Of a DNA stretch of 64,000 nt, positions 15,960 through 23,599 are shown one piece after another (the first letter of the stretch is position 1; the number at the start of each line of letters is the position of its first letter). Source of the DNA: Oscillospiraceae bacterium. GTDB lineage: Bacteria; Bacillota; Clostridia; Oscillospirales; Ruminococcaceae. The notes beneath the pieces were generated by a model. That model ran no database searches and was not told the DNA's origin. It worked only from the letters and a program-made list of their open reading frames with translations. The stretch is taken from NCBI GenBank assembly GCA_022835495.1, contig BQOK01000001.1, positions 558,001 to 622,000 of the forward strand, given 5' to 3'. The translations under genes were made by a program, and so were the position numbers.

Positions 15960-17585
15960 ATGGAAAAAGCAAAGAAAGAGTTTGCCCGTGCAGGGCAAAC
16001 CCGCAAGGGCCCCGCCCTTGCGGAAGGGGGCTTAAAGAGGCGGCTGCGGGGCCTTGCGGCGCTGGCGGTGAGCCTGTGCCTGGCGCTGGCGCTGCTGCCC
16101 GCGCCCGCCGCCGCGGCGACCGCCGCATGGGACGGCAGCACCCGGGACACAAGCTGGTACGACGCGGGCAAAAGCAGCTTCAGCCTTACCACCCCTGCGC
16201 AGCTGGCCGGCCTGGCGGACCTTGTGAACGGCGGCAAGGACTTCAGCGGGGTCACGATCGCTTTGGGGCGGGACCTGGATCTTGCGGGCAAAAGCTGGAC
16301 GCCCATCAACAATTTTGCGGGCACCTTTGACGGGGGCGGGCACACCATCCGGGGCCTGTACGTCAACGATAAAGACATAGAGAAGATGGGCCTGTTCGGC
16401 GCGGTGAAGGGCGGCACGGTGCACTCGCTGCGGCTGCAGGACGCGGATGTGAATTGTGACGCCGCCAGCCACGGAGCCAATTTTGATCGGCTTGCACGCA
16501 CCGGCAGCCTGGCGGGCAGCCTGGAGGGCGGCGCAGTGTACGACTGCTGGGCGGACGGCGGCGCGGTGCGTGCAAACCGGGGCGCCTCCTGCGGCCAAGG
16601 GGATTACGTCGGCGGCCTGGTGGGGCAGATCACGGGCGGCACGGTGTACAACTGTGCCTCGTCGGCGGCTGTGAGCAACGGCGAGTCCATCTCGGACGCA
16701 CCGAACCTGAAGGCGGGCGGCATTGTTGGGCAGGTAGCCGGGGGCAGTGTGGAAAACTGCTATGCGGCCGGCGCAATGAATATCACAAAAGGACAATCCC
16801 CCATCGTGGGCGGCGTGGCGGGCGAGATCACGGGCGGCGCGGTGGCCTACTGTTACTGGAACAACGGGCAGGGCGCGGCGGCGGGCAGCGGGACGGCCAG
16901 CGAGTGCTACCCGGTTACGGCGGAACAGGAGGGAAGGAGCACCGCGCTGATCGGCGATGCATCCAGCCGCTACGCGGGCACCCCTTCCCTTATGACGGCG
17001 CTGAACAACTGGGTGGACGACCAGGCCGGGGGCGGCTACAGCAGCTGGGAGCAGCGGAACAACAAGCCGTTGCTGGCGGTTTTTGCGGCGGCATACCTGG
17101 ACGTGGCGGGCCCGCTGGACGAGGTGCAGTACGAGAGCGCCTCCGGCCAGGTGAAAACCGACATCCGCCTGGCGGGGCAGGTGCAAAAGCAGGTGACGCT
17201 GCTGTCGGTCACAGTGCCGGCCACCATTCCCTTTATTATGGATGTGGACGGGGAAGGCGCGCTGACCCGGGTCCTTTCGGCCACAGGCAGGCTGACCAAT
17301 TTTTCGGACTGCCCCATTGACGTGACCCTGACCTCGGTGACCGACGACGCGGCATCGCCCCTGCTGGCCAGCGCGCCCCTGTACCTGACGCCGGGGCCGG
17401 AGCCCGCGGGCTATGCCCGGACCCGCCTGGCGGAGGGTAGCCCGAACCTGCTTTTGGCGCGGGCGCTGGCGAAGGGCACGGCGGTGACCCTGAAAATGGA
17501 GGGGGACGCCGGCGGGACCGGCCTTGGCGCGGACGGCGACAACTACAGCATTGCCATTACCTTAAAGGTGACGAAAGCAGCCTGA
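15960..17585 (+). CDS. Secreted GLUG-repeat protein with shared C-terminal beta domain, copy C
   Basis: 541 residues, the most diverged of the four hairpin-bearing paralogues. Signal region: EFARAGQTRKGPALAEG then LAALAVSLCLALALLPAPAAA. The mature protein opens WDGSTRDTSWYDAG, LTTPAQLAGLADLVNGG, LGRDLDLAGKSWTPI, GTFDGGGHTIRGL, followed by GLUG repeats (GGLVGQITGGTVYNC, GGIVGQVAGGSVENC, GGVAGEITGGAVAYC). The C-terminal domain (about 400-541) has VTVPATIPFIMDVDGEGALT, RVLSATGRLTNFS and ITLKVTKAA. It follows the ASST-like lipoprotein by 27 bp and precedes the membrane-protein/glycosyltransferase pair. Confidence 0.75.
   Translation: MEKAKKEFARAGQTRKGPALAEGGLKRRLRGLAALAVSLCLALALLPAPAAAATAAWDGSTRDTSWYDAGKSSFSLTTPAQLAGLADLVNGGKDFSGVTIALGRDLDLAGKSWTPINNFAGTFDGGGHTIRGLYVNDKDIEKMGLFGAVKGGTVHSLRLQDADVNCDAASHGANFDRLARTGSLAGSLEGGAVYDCWADGGAVRANRGASCGQGDYVGGLVGQITGGTVYNCASSAAVSNGESISDAPNLKAGGIVGQVAGGSVENCYAAGAMNITKGQSPIVGGVAGEITGGAVAYCYWNNGQGAAAGSGTASECYPVTAEQEGRSTALIGDASSRYAGTPSLMTALNNWVDDQAGGGYSSWEQRNNKPLLAVFAAAYLDVAGPLDEVQYESASGQVKTDIRLAGQVQKQVTLLSVTVPATIPFIMDVDGEGALTRVLSATGRLTNFSDCPIDVTLTSVTDDAASPLLASAPLYLTPGPEPAGYARTRLAEGSPNLLLARALAKGTAVTLKMEGDAGGTGLGADGDNYSIAITLKVTKAA
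15980..16023 (+). other. Tandem intragenic inverted repeats (hairpin pair), copy C with paired base change
   Basis: First hairpin: GTTTGCCC (15980-15987) and GGGCAAAC (15993-16000) around GTGCA. Relative to the other copies, A-to-C in the left arm is matched by T-to-G in the right arm, so pairing is kept although the left change alters Asp to Ala. Second hairpin: CCGCAAGGGC (16001-16010) and GCCCTTGCGG (16014-16023) around CCC. Confidence 0.85.
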
Positions 17586-17620
17586 AAAAACCGATTTTTT
17601 AAAGGCACAGGAGGCCGGGA

Positions 17621-18952
17621 ATGAACATCAAACAGATCCCCTGGAAACGGCTTGCGGGGTACGGCGGCCTTTTGCTTGCGCTGTGGGCGGCTTTTTCGCT
17701 GCTGCTGGGGGGCAGCGCCGCGCTGATCCCCCGTGCGGCCATTGAACCGAATATGCGCGCCTGCGCCGAATACTATGCCGGGCAGCCGGGGTTTGAAAAC
17801 CTGGGGGGCGACAAGAGCGCGGTGATCCACAACTACGCCGATGCGGTGAGCCTGAACCTGATCTGGTCGGTGGATGAGAGCAGGCCGTTCCGCTCGGCGT
17901 TCGAGGCGCCTTATTACGACCCCGGGGACGAGCAGACCTCGGGCGTGGAGCTGGCAGAGACGGTGCTGCACGGCGCGGCGCCCGACAGCACCTACGGCCG
18001 CTATTGGCACGGCTCTACCGTGCTGCTGCGGGCGCTGCTTACGGTGACGGATATCCAGGGAGTGCGGGTGGTGAACGGTGCGGCGCTGGGCCTTTTGACC
18101 CTGCTGTTCTTTGCCCTGCTGGCCCGGCGGCGGCTGTGGGCGCTGCTGGCGGCGGGGGTGTTCGCGGCGTTGTACTGCAAGTGCTGGGTGGTGCCGCTGT
18201 GCGTGGAATACATGGCCTGCTTTGTGCTGATGCTGGCGTTCGGCTGCCTGATCCTGGCGCTGGAGGGCCGGGTGCAGCGCTGGACCGGCTGCTTTTTGGC
18301 GGTGGGCGCGCTGACCTGCTATTTCGACTTTTTGACCTGCGAGATATTGACCCTGTTCGTGCCGGTGCTGCTGCTGCTGGGCATGCGGTACGCCGGCCGG
18401 GAAAACTGCCGCGCGGGGGCCCTGCGGGCCACGGCAGGCTGGGGGGCCGCCTGGGGGGCGGGCTATGCGCTGAGCTGGGCGGCCAAATGGATGCTCACCG
18501 CACTTTTTACGGGGCAAAGCGTTGTGGACATTGCCCTGAAGGCGGGCGTGAGCCGGGCGGTGGGCGACACCCATGTGGCGGGCGTGGGCCTGCAGGCGGT
18601 GGATGCGCTGCTGGTGAATGTGGGGCGGGTGTGGCCCATGAACGGCTCGATGCAGGCGGGATACATTGCGGTGTGCGCGGCAGCGGTCTGTTTTGGGCTG
18701 TTTGCGGTGTGGTACCTGTTCCGCGGCAGGCCCCGGCCCGGCGGCCTTGCGCCGGTGCTGCTGGCGGTGGGGGCAATGCCTTTTGCGCGCTGGATGGCGC
18801 TGAGCAACCATTCGGCGCTGCACCCGTTCATGACCTACCGCGACCTGATTATCACCCTGTTGGCGCTGGCGCTTTTTTATGGCGAAACGCTGAGCCTGCC
18901 GGGTAAAAAAAAGAGGGCCGGCGGGCGGAAAAGGAAAAAATCATGGAGCTGA
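17621..18952 (+). CDS. Polytopic membrane protein, possible GT-C-type transferase or glycan partner
   Basis: 443 residues; GGAGG precedes the ATG. A first membrane segment (about 15-38) is followed by an outside-type loop of about 100 residues (PNMRACAEYYAGQPGFEN), then about eight further hydrophobic segments (LLTLLFFALLARRRLWALLA and others) and a basic Lys/Arg tail. That topology with a large first loop resembles GT-C glycosyltransferases or wall-glycan membrane proteins, but I see no certain family motif. It overlaps the following family 2 glycosyltransferase by 10 bp, as GtrB-type polyprenyl-phosphate glycosyltransferases are commonly paired with a membrane partner. It may supply sugar to the exported proteins around it. 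Confidence 0.55.
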   Translation: MNIKQIPWKRLAGYGGLLLALWAAFSLLLGGSAALIPRAAIEPNMRACAEYYAGQPGFENLGGDKSAVIHNYADAVSLNLIWSVDESRPFRSAFEAPYYDPGDEQTSGVELAETVLHGAAPDSTYGRYWHGSTVLLRALLTVTDIQGVRVVNGAALGLLTLLFFALLARRRLWALLAAGVFAALYCKCWVVPLCVEYMACFVLMLAFGCLILALEGRVQRWTGCFLAVGALTCYFDFLTCEILTLFVPVLLLLGMRYAGRENCRAGALRATAGWGAAWGAGYALSWAAKWMLTALFTGQSVVDIALKAGVSRAVGDTHVAGVGLQAVDALLVNVGRVWPMNGSMQAGYIAVCAAAVCFGLFAVWYLFRGRPRPGGLAPVLLAVGAMPFARWMALSNHSALHPFMTYRDLIITLLALALFYGETLSLPGKKKRAGGRKRKKSWS

Positions 18953-19689
18953 CCATTTTAATGCCCTGCCTGAACGAGGCACGTACCCTGCCGGGCTGCA
19001 TTTCTGAGGCAACGGGGTTTTTGCGGGCGGCCGGAGTGGAGGGCGAGGTGCTGATTGCGGACAACGGCAGCACCGACGGGTCGCAGGCGCTGGCCCGGGG
19101 AATGGGCGCGCGGGTGGTGGAGGTGGCAGAGCGGGGCTACGGGGCGGCCCTGCGCGGCGGCATTGAGGCCGCCGCGGGGGAGTACGTGATTATGGGCGAC
19201 AGCGATGGCAGCTATGACTTTTTTAATTTGGGGGCTTTTTTGAGCCTGCTGCGGGCAGGGGCGGAGCTGGTGGTGGGCGACCGCTACGCCCTGCCCTGTG
19301 AGCCGGGGGCGGCGCCCTGGCTGAACCGCTGGGTGGGGGTGCCCCTGCTCTCGTGGCTGGGGCGCACCCTGGGCCGGTGCCAGGTGCACGATTTTCACTG
19401 CGGGCTGCGGGCCGTGCGGCGGCAGGCGTTTTTGAGCCTGGGCGCGCGGGCGACCGGCATGGAATTTGCCAGCGAAATGATTTTGCTGGCGGCCGCAGCG
19501 AACCAAACAATTGCCGAAACGCCGGTATGGCTGCGCCGGGATGGGCGCGGCAAGCGGCCCCACCTGCGCCCGGTGCGGGACGGCCTGCGGCACGTAAAAA
19601 GCATTGTGAAGCTGCGGCGCAGCAAGGGCGGCCAAGGCCGGAACGCCTTAAAAGGAAATTTTGCAAAAATGAAAGGGGAAACAGAATGA
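18943..19689 (+). CDS. Family 2 glycosyltransferase, polyprenyl-phosphate sugar synthase-like
   Basis: 248 residues. N-terminal GT-A fold signature: LTILMPCLNEARTLPGC, VLIADNGSTDGSQALA, GYGAALRGGIEAAAGEYVIM, then GDSDGSYDF as the DXD region and LVVGDRY. This order is typical of dolichol/undecaprenyl-phosphate glucosyl or mannosyl synthases, which charge a lipid carrier at the inner face of the membrane. The last 90 residues lack membrane segments, so it probably depends on the polytopic protein encoded just before it. The ATGA overlap with the next gene links it to the GLUG protein at 19686. Confidence 0.8.
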   Translation: MELTILMPCLNEARTLPGCISEATGFLRAAGVEGEVLIADNGSTDGSQALARGMGARVVEVAERGYGAALRGGIEAAAGEYVIMGDSDGSYDFFNLGAFLSLLRAGAELVVGDRYALPCEPGAAPWLNRWVGVPLLSWLGRTLGRCQVHDFHCGLRAVRRQAFLSLGARATGMEFASEMILLAAAANQTIAETPVWLRRDGRGKRPHLRPVRDGLRHVKSIVKLRRSKGGQGRNALKGNFAKMKGETE

Positions 19690-21425
19690 AAAAACTGAAA
19701 AACAGGTTTGACCGTGCAGGTCAAACCCGCAAGGGCGGGGCCCTTGCGGAATGGGGCTTAAAGGGGCGGCTGCGGGGCTTTGCGGCACTGGCGGTGAGCC
19801 TGTGCCTGGCGCTGGCGGTGCTGCCCATGCCGCAGGCGGCGGCTGCCAACGCGTGGGACGGCACCACGCAGGATACCACCTGGTATACCAATAACACCAC
19901 CGCCAGCGAATACACCATCAGCACCCCGGCGGAGCTGGCGGGCCTGGCGGCGCTTGTGAATGCGGGCACACAGACCTTCAGCAACAAAACCATCACGCTG
20001 GCCGCCGACCTGAACCTGGGCGGGCAGGCCTGGACGCCCATTGGAGACGGCTTTGATGAACAGAAAATGTTCCAGGGCACATTTGACGGGGCCGGCCACA
20101 GGATTTTGGGCTTAAAGGCGCCGCAGCAGCAAGCGGGCGGGAACTTTGCCTGGGGGCTGTTTGGGGGTGTGAAGGACGCTGTGATCCGGGATGCTGCTGT
20201 GATAAACCCTGCAATCATGGTGACGGTCGACCAAAGCGGAGCGAGCGGCGGCACCTACAGTTTGATCGGCGGCATTGCTGCAAATCCGCAGGGCAGCACG
20301 AAGATAGTGGGCTGCACGGTGCGCGGCGGTACGTTGGGCGTAAACCTGGAGGGGGTAAACAGCGGCGATTACCTCTATATCGGCGGGCTGGCCGGCGGCT
20401 ATTATAACGGCAGCAGCGTAACATTTCAGGACTGCGCCGTTACGGACGTCCAGATCGTTGGAAAAGGAGTGGGATTTGCTCTGGTGTATAGCGGCGGTAT
20501 CCTGGGTGCTTCCCGAGGGGCGACGGTGTTGAACTGTGCGGTATCCGGTTCCACGTCCATCTCGCTGGCGGCCGGAAACGGAACGGGATACGGAATAACA
20601 GCGAGCCCAGATAGCAGCACCACCATTGAAAACTGCTACAGCGGCATAAAGGGGCTGCCCATCGCGGGCAGCGGCGCCACAATAAAATATTGTTACCAGC
20701 TGGGCGACGCCGGGAGCGCAGTTGCGAGCGCCACCGAAAGCTATACAGTTACCGCCGGGCAGGCGGCGGGCACGGACAGCGCGGTGATCGGCGCGGGCAG
20801 CACCTACGCCAACACCCCCTCGCTTGTGGAGGCGCTGAACGGCTGGACCGGCGCGCAAGGAGCGGGGACGTATGAGCCCTGGGTGATGAGCGGCGGCACG
20901 CCTTTCCCGGCCAAGGTGGCGCCGCCCGAGTACCTGGACGTGGCGGGGCCGCTGGAGGAAACAACGCACCAGAGCGCGGGGGGCAGCGTGAACGCGGGGA
21001 TGGACCTGGAGGGCCAGGTGCAGGAGAATGTGGAGCTTTTGGCGGTTACGATCCCGGCGGGGATCCCGTTCATCCTGGACGTGGACGGCACGGGCGCGCT
21101 GACGCGTGTGCTCTCGGCCACGGGGCGGGTGACGAACCGGTCGGATATGGCGATTGACGTGACGCTGGCCAGCGTGAGCGACGACACGCAGAACCCGCTG
21201 CTGGGCAAGGCGGACCTTTACCTGGTGCCGGACCCGGCGCCGGCGGGCTACACACGCGCAAAGCTTGCGGCGGGCAGCCCGAACACGGCGCTGGCAGCGG
21301 GGCTTGCAAAGGACGCGGCGGTGGCGCTTATGGTGGAGGGCGACCCGAAAGCGAACGCGGGCCTTGGCGTGGACGGCGACACCTTTACCATTGCCACGGT
21401 TTTGAAGGTGACAAAGGCAGCTTAA
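19686..21425 (+). CDS. Secreted GLUG-repeat protein with shared C-terminal beta domain, copy D
   Basis: 579 residues from ATG 19686, which overlaps the upstream stop as ATGA and has AAAGGGGAA before it; a longer reading frame upstream is only the glycosyltransferase shadow. Same signal region (RFDRAGQTRKGGALAEWG), WDGTTQDTTWYTNN opening, LAADLNLGGQAWTPIG, GTFDGAGHRILGL, GLUG-like repeats (GGIAANPQGSTKIVGC) and shared C-terminal domain. It is very close to the gene at 9797 along most of its length and almost identical to it over the last 160 residues. The downstream spacer is a copy of the one after that gene. Confidence 0.75.
   Translation: MKKLKNRFDRAGQTRKGGALAEWGLKGRLRGFAALAVSLCLALAVLPMPQAAAANAWDGTTQDTTWYTNNTTASEYTISTPAELAGLAALVNAGTQTFSNKTITLAADLNLGGQAWTPIGDGFDEQKMFQGTFDGAGHRILGLKAPQQQAGGNFAWGLFGGVKDAVIRDAAVINPAIMVTVDQSGASGGTYSLIGGIAANPQGSTKIVGCTVRGGTLGVNLEGVNSGDYLYIGGLAGGYYNGSSVTFQDCAVTDVQIVGKGVGFALVYSGGILGASRGATVLNCAVSGSTSISLAAGNGTGYGITASPDSSTTIENCYSGIKGLPIAGSGATIKYCYQLGDAGSAVASATESYTVTAGQAAGTDSAVIGAGSTYANTPSLVEALNGWTGAQGAGTYEPWVMSGGTPFPAKVAPPEYLDVAGPLEETTHQSAGGSVNAGMDLEGQVQENVELLAVTIPAGIPFILDVDGTGALTRVLSATGRVTNRSDMAIDVTLASVSDDTQNPLLGKADLYLVPDPAPAGYTRAKLAAGSPNTALAAGLAKDAAVALMVEGDPKANAGLGVDGDTFTIATVLKVTKAA
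19705..19749 (+). other. Tandem intragenic inverted repeats (hairpin pair), copy D
   Basis: First hairpin: GGTTTGACC (19705-19713) and GGTCAAACC (19719-19727) around GTGCA. Second: CCGCAAGGGC (19727-19736) and GCCCTTGCGG (19740-19749) around GGG, a third variant of the second loop. Confidence 0.85.
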
Positions 21426-21553
21426 ACACAAGCCCCTGCCGGGCGCAGGAGCGCCCGGCAGACCGAAGGGCACCGGAGGAGCCGGCGCCTTTCGGCCTGC
21501 CAAGGGGAACCCGGCGGCAAAAAAAGGAGCATTTATGGAGAAAAAAACGAGCA
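21426..21553 (+). repeat. Direct repeat, 128 bp, copy 2
   Basis: One-mismatch copy of 11555-11682, including both intergenic hairpins, the AAAAAGGAG ribosome binding site and the first six codons of the arylsulfotransferase-like gene. Identity ends abruptly at 21553, where unrelated sequence begins. Confidence 0.9.
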
Positions 21554-21594
21554 TGAGCCCGGCCGCGCGGGACGATCATGGGGAAAGAGGGTGA
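21535..21594 (+). pseudogene. Vestigial start of an arylsulfotransferase-like gene
   Basis: ATG plus five codons identical to the gene at 11664 (MEKKTS), then 13 unrelated codons and a stop. It keeps the full ribosome binding site. It looks like the junction left when a block ending just inside the arylsulfotransferase gene was copied or the rest was deleted. Its stop overlaps the start region of the next gene, so it may now act as a short leader peptide that couples translation. Confidence 0.7.
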
Positions 21595-21599
21595 GCCGA

Positions 21600-22181
21600 T
21601 TGGGAAAAAAGGCCGCGGCGCTGCTGCTGGCGCTGCTGCTGGCACTGCCGGCCCATGCGGCGGCCCCCGCCGCGAGTTATAACTATACGACCGTGCGGGA
21701 GGAGCTGCGGGCGCCTGTTCCCCTGGAAGGGGAGCTGGTGCAGAACGCCGAGCTGATTTCGGTGGTGATGCCGGCCATGGTGGACCTGATTGTGCGCGTT
21801 AACGCCGACGGCACGTTCCGCCGGCTTTACGCCCCCGACAACCTGTATGTGACCAACCGCTCCGACTGCCCGGTGGATTTTTCCCTGGTAAACGTGGCCG
21901 ACAGCGCAGGCAAACTGAGCAATGTGGCTGTTTTTTTGAGCGCCTATTCCACCGATGGAAAGCACCTGCTGCTTTATACCTCGCCGCGCCTTGCCGCCGG
22001 GGCGTGCAATATGGCGATCACCCGCCTGCCGGGCCTGCCCCAGGCGAGCGCCAAGGCGGAAAACCAGATAAAGCTGGCGCTGACGGGGGAGGCGGACGCC
22101 GCAAACCCACCGCTGGGGGCCGACCGGGAGACGTTTTCGTTTGTGACTACCTTTAAGGTGACCGCCGCCGCAGGCGGCTGA
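21600..22181 (+). CDS. Secreted single-domain surface subunit of the shared beta-domain family
   Basis: The TTG at 21600 is preferred because AAAGAGG ends 9 bases upstream; GTG at 21591 in the same frame abuts that site. The signal peptide (LLLALLLALPAHAAA) is followed by a mature domain of about 170 residues: LISVVMPAMVDLIVRVNADG, LYVTNRSDCPVDFSLVNV, and FVTTFKVTAAAGG at the end. It is a diverged stand-alone copy of the domain found at the C-termini of the GLUG proteins. It is the last gene of the surface locus in this direction; no clear terminator separates it from the next gene. Confidence 0.65.
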   Translation: MGKKAAALLLALLLALPAHAAAPAASYNYTTVREELRAPVPLEGELVQNAELISVVMPAMVDLIVRVNADGTFRRLYAPDNLYVTNRSDCPVDFSLVNVADSAGKLSNVAVFLSAYSTDGKHLLLYTSPRLAAGACNMAITRLPGLPQASAKAENQIKLALTGEADAANPPLGADRETFSFVTTFKVTAAAGG

Positions 22182-22238
22182 AAAACGCGCGGCCAAAAAT
22201 AAAAGACAGCCACCGGCGGGAAGGAGGCGGAAAAAGAA

Positions 22239-22342
22239 ATGGATGAACTGGAACAGCTTGCGGCAGACATTGCCGAGTGTGCCCTTCCCGGTTTCGTGGA
22301 CAGTAAAAATGAAGAAAAAACAGAAAGAAACGCAGGATATCT
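22239..22342 (+). pseudogene. N-terminal fragment of the GGDEF/EAL protein gene, cut by IS
   Basis: A strong ribosome binding site (AAGGAGG) precedes ATG 22239. The product starts DELEQLAADIAECALPGF, VDSKNEEKTERNAG and then runs into IS sequence near 22343. The downstream gene at 23600 starts abruptly in mid-domain with MGAELYFVKRDFAAIL. I infer that both are parts of one protein separated by the insertion. The exact junction and reading-frame continuity could not be settled. Confidence 0.55.
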
Positions 22343-22355
22343 TGTCGTATCACAC

Positions 22356-23180
22356 TCAGGCGGCGGGATGCTCAGACAAGGCACGCGCAAAGGCATCCGG
22401 AGGACGCCAGCCAATAGAGGAATGCGGGCGCACTGGGTTGTAAAAGGTCTCGATATAAGCGAAGACGTCTGCCATGGCTTGTGCCCTTGAGGCGAAATGG
22501 CGCAGATGGACGCACTCGCACTTGAGGCAGCTGAAGAAGTTTTCGGCCACGGCGTTGTCATAGGGATCGCCCTTGCGGGACATGCTTTGCCGGATGCCGA
22601 GGCTGGCGAGACGCTGACGGTAAGCGTAGGCGGCGTATTGGACGCCGCGGTCGGAGTGGAAGATGAGGCCGGGCAGAGGCTTGCGGCGCCGGACGGCCAT
22701 GCCGAGGGCGGCGAGAGTGAGATTTGTGTCGATGCGGTCGGAGAAGGCGTAGCCGACGATCTGCTTTGTGCAAAGGTCTTTCACAACAGCGCAGTAGAGC
22801 CAGCCCTCGCCGGTGGGGATATAGGTAATATCGCCGACCCATGCGGTGTCTGGCTTGTCAAAGGAGAAGCGGCGCGCAAGGAGATTGGGCGCGATGGGGT
22901 GCGCGTGTCTTGAGTTGGTCGTGGCTTTGTAGGCACGCCTGCGCGTGGAGGAGATGTTCATCTCGTTCATCAGGCGGTGGATGCGCTTGCGCGAGCAGGA
23001 AAGCTGCGGGCGGATCAGGTGATACAGGCTGTCCAGCCCAAGGGCGGGATAACGCTGGTGCAGGCTCAGCAGCCGGCGTTTCAGTTCCTGATCCTTCTGC
23101 CGGCGCAAAGAGGGTTTGCGGCCCAGCCATTCGTAGTACCCGCTGCGGGAGACCTCCAGCAGTCGGCATACAAGTTCCAC
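22356..23180 (-). CDS. IS3-family transposase OrfB (DDE integrase core)
   Basis: 274 residues from the first Met; made in nature as the second part of an OrfAB fusion, and the open frame continues upstream into the orfA overlap. N-terminal HTH_21-type helix-turn (SRSGYYEWLGRK, then LDSLYHLIRPQLSCSRKRIH), then an rve integrase core with catalytic D in TAWVGDITYIPTG, D in FHSDRGVQYAAY and E in NAVAENFFSCLK. The end RPHSSIGWRPPDAF is typical. All three acidic residues are present, so it appears intact. Confidence 0.9.
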   Translation of the reverse strand: MELVCRLLEVSRSGYYEWLGRKPSLRRQKDQELKRRLLSLHQRYPALGLDSLYHLIRPQLSCSRKRIHRLMNEMNISSTRRRAYKATTNSRHAHPIAPNLLARRFSFDKPDTAWVGDITYIPTGEGWLYCAVVKDLCTKQIVGYAFSDRIDTNLTLAALGMAVRRRKPLPGLIFHSDRGVQYAAYAYRQRLASLGIRQSMSRKGDPYDNAVAENFFSCLKCECVHLRHFASRAQAMADVFAYIETFYNPVRPHSSIGWRPPDAFARALSEHPAA

Positions 23181-23224
23181 AGAGGCCCCCGCGCGGGCCG
23201 TACGGATGTACCGGTACTTGTCCT

Positions 23225-23545
23225 CTATGGTTTGGAAAGTATGCCGACGGATTTTTTTAGGATGTCAATGACCCCGTCTTTCTCTTCAAGCTTCTTGCGC
23301 AGTGCTCGAATCTCCGTCTCCAGTTCGCGCAGGCGTCTGGCGTCGCGGTTTTGGCGGTCAGCTTGCCCCGGCGATGGTGCGCCCGCCGCTTTCAGCCAGC
23401 TGCGCAGCGTGTCGATGCAGATGCCGAGTTCCGCGGCCACCTCCCGGCTGGGCCGCCCCTGCTCGGTGACCATCCGCACTGCCCCCGCCTTGAAGGCCTC
23501 ATCGTAACGCGGCGGCGCTGGGTGCTTTCGTTCTTTGGTTGACAT
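23225..23545 (-). CDS. IS3-family transposase OrfA (helix-turn-helix)
   Basis: 106 residues. Begins STKERKHPAPPRYDEAFKAG, with a helix-turn-helix (REVAAELGICIDTLRSWLKA) that binds the element ends and a leucine-zipper-like coiled coil (RRLRELETEIRALRKKLEEK). Near its end the codons CTA AAA AAA form an A7 run (plus-strand T7 at 23252-23258), the classic site for -1 frameshifting into orfB; shifted reading gives IRRHTFQTIEDKYRYI before the OrfB domain. The element is therefore likely to make the usual OrfAB transposase. Confidence 0.88.
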   Translation of the reverse strand: MSTKERKHPAPPRYDEAFKAGAVRMVTEQGRPSREVAAELGICIDTLRSWLKAAGAPSPGQADRQNRDARRLRELETEIRALRKKLEEKDGVIDILKKSVGILSKP

Positions 23546-23599
23546 TTTTCATTACCCCTTTCCATTATACAGATTGTTTTTCTGTCCGGCAAATCGGGT

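Larger units (their letters stand above)
22343..23571 (-). mobile_element. IS3-family insertion sequence
   Basis: About 1.23 kb element read on the minus strand, with orfA and orfB joined by an A7 slippery run. Ends are approximate: the outer bases TGT (22343) and ACA (23571) fit the TG...CA rule of the family, but the terminal inverted repeats look imperfect and no clear target duplication is seen. It separates the N-terminal fragment at 22239 from the GGDEF/EAL gene at 23600. Confidence 0.75.

Noticed and set aside
19353-19685. Upstream extension of the GLUG gene at 19686
   Set aside because: The extension is the glycosyltransferase gene in another frame; ATG 19686 has its own ribosome binding site and signal peptide as in the paralogues.
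22239-22490. 83-codon protein gene
   Set aside because: Only about the first 35 codons look native; the rest is IS sequence read in a chance frame, so it is called a fragment.
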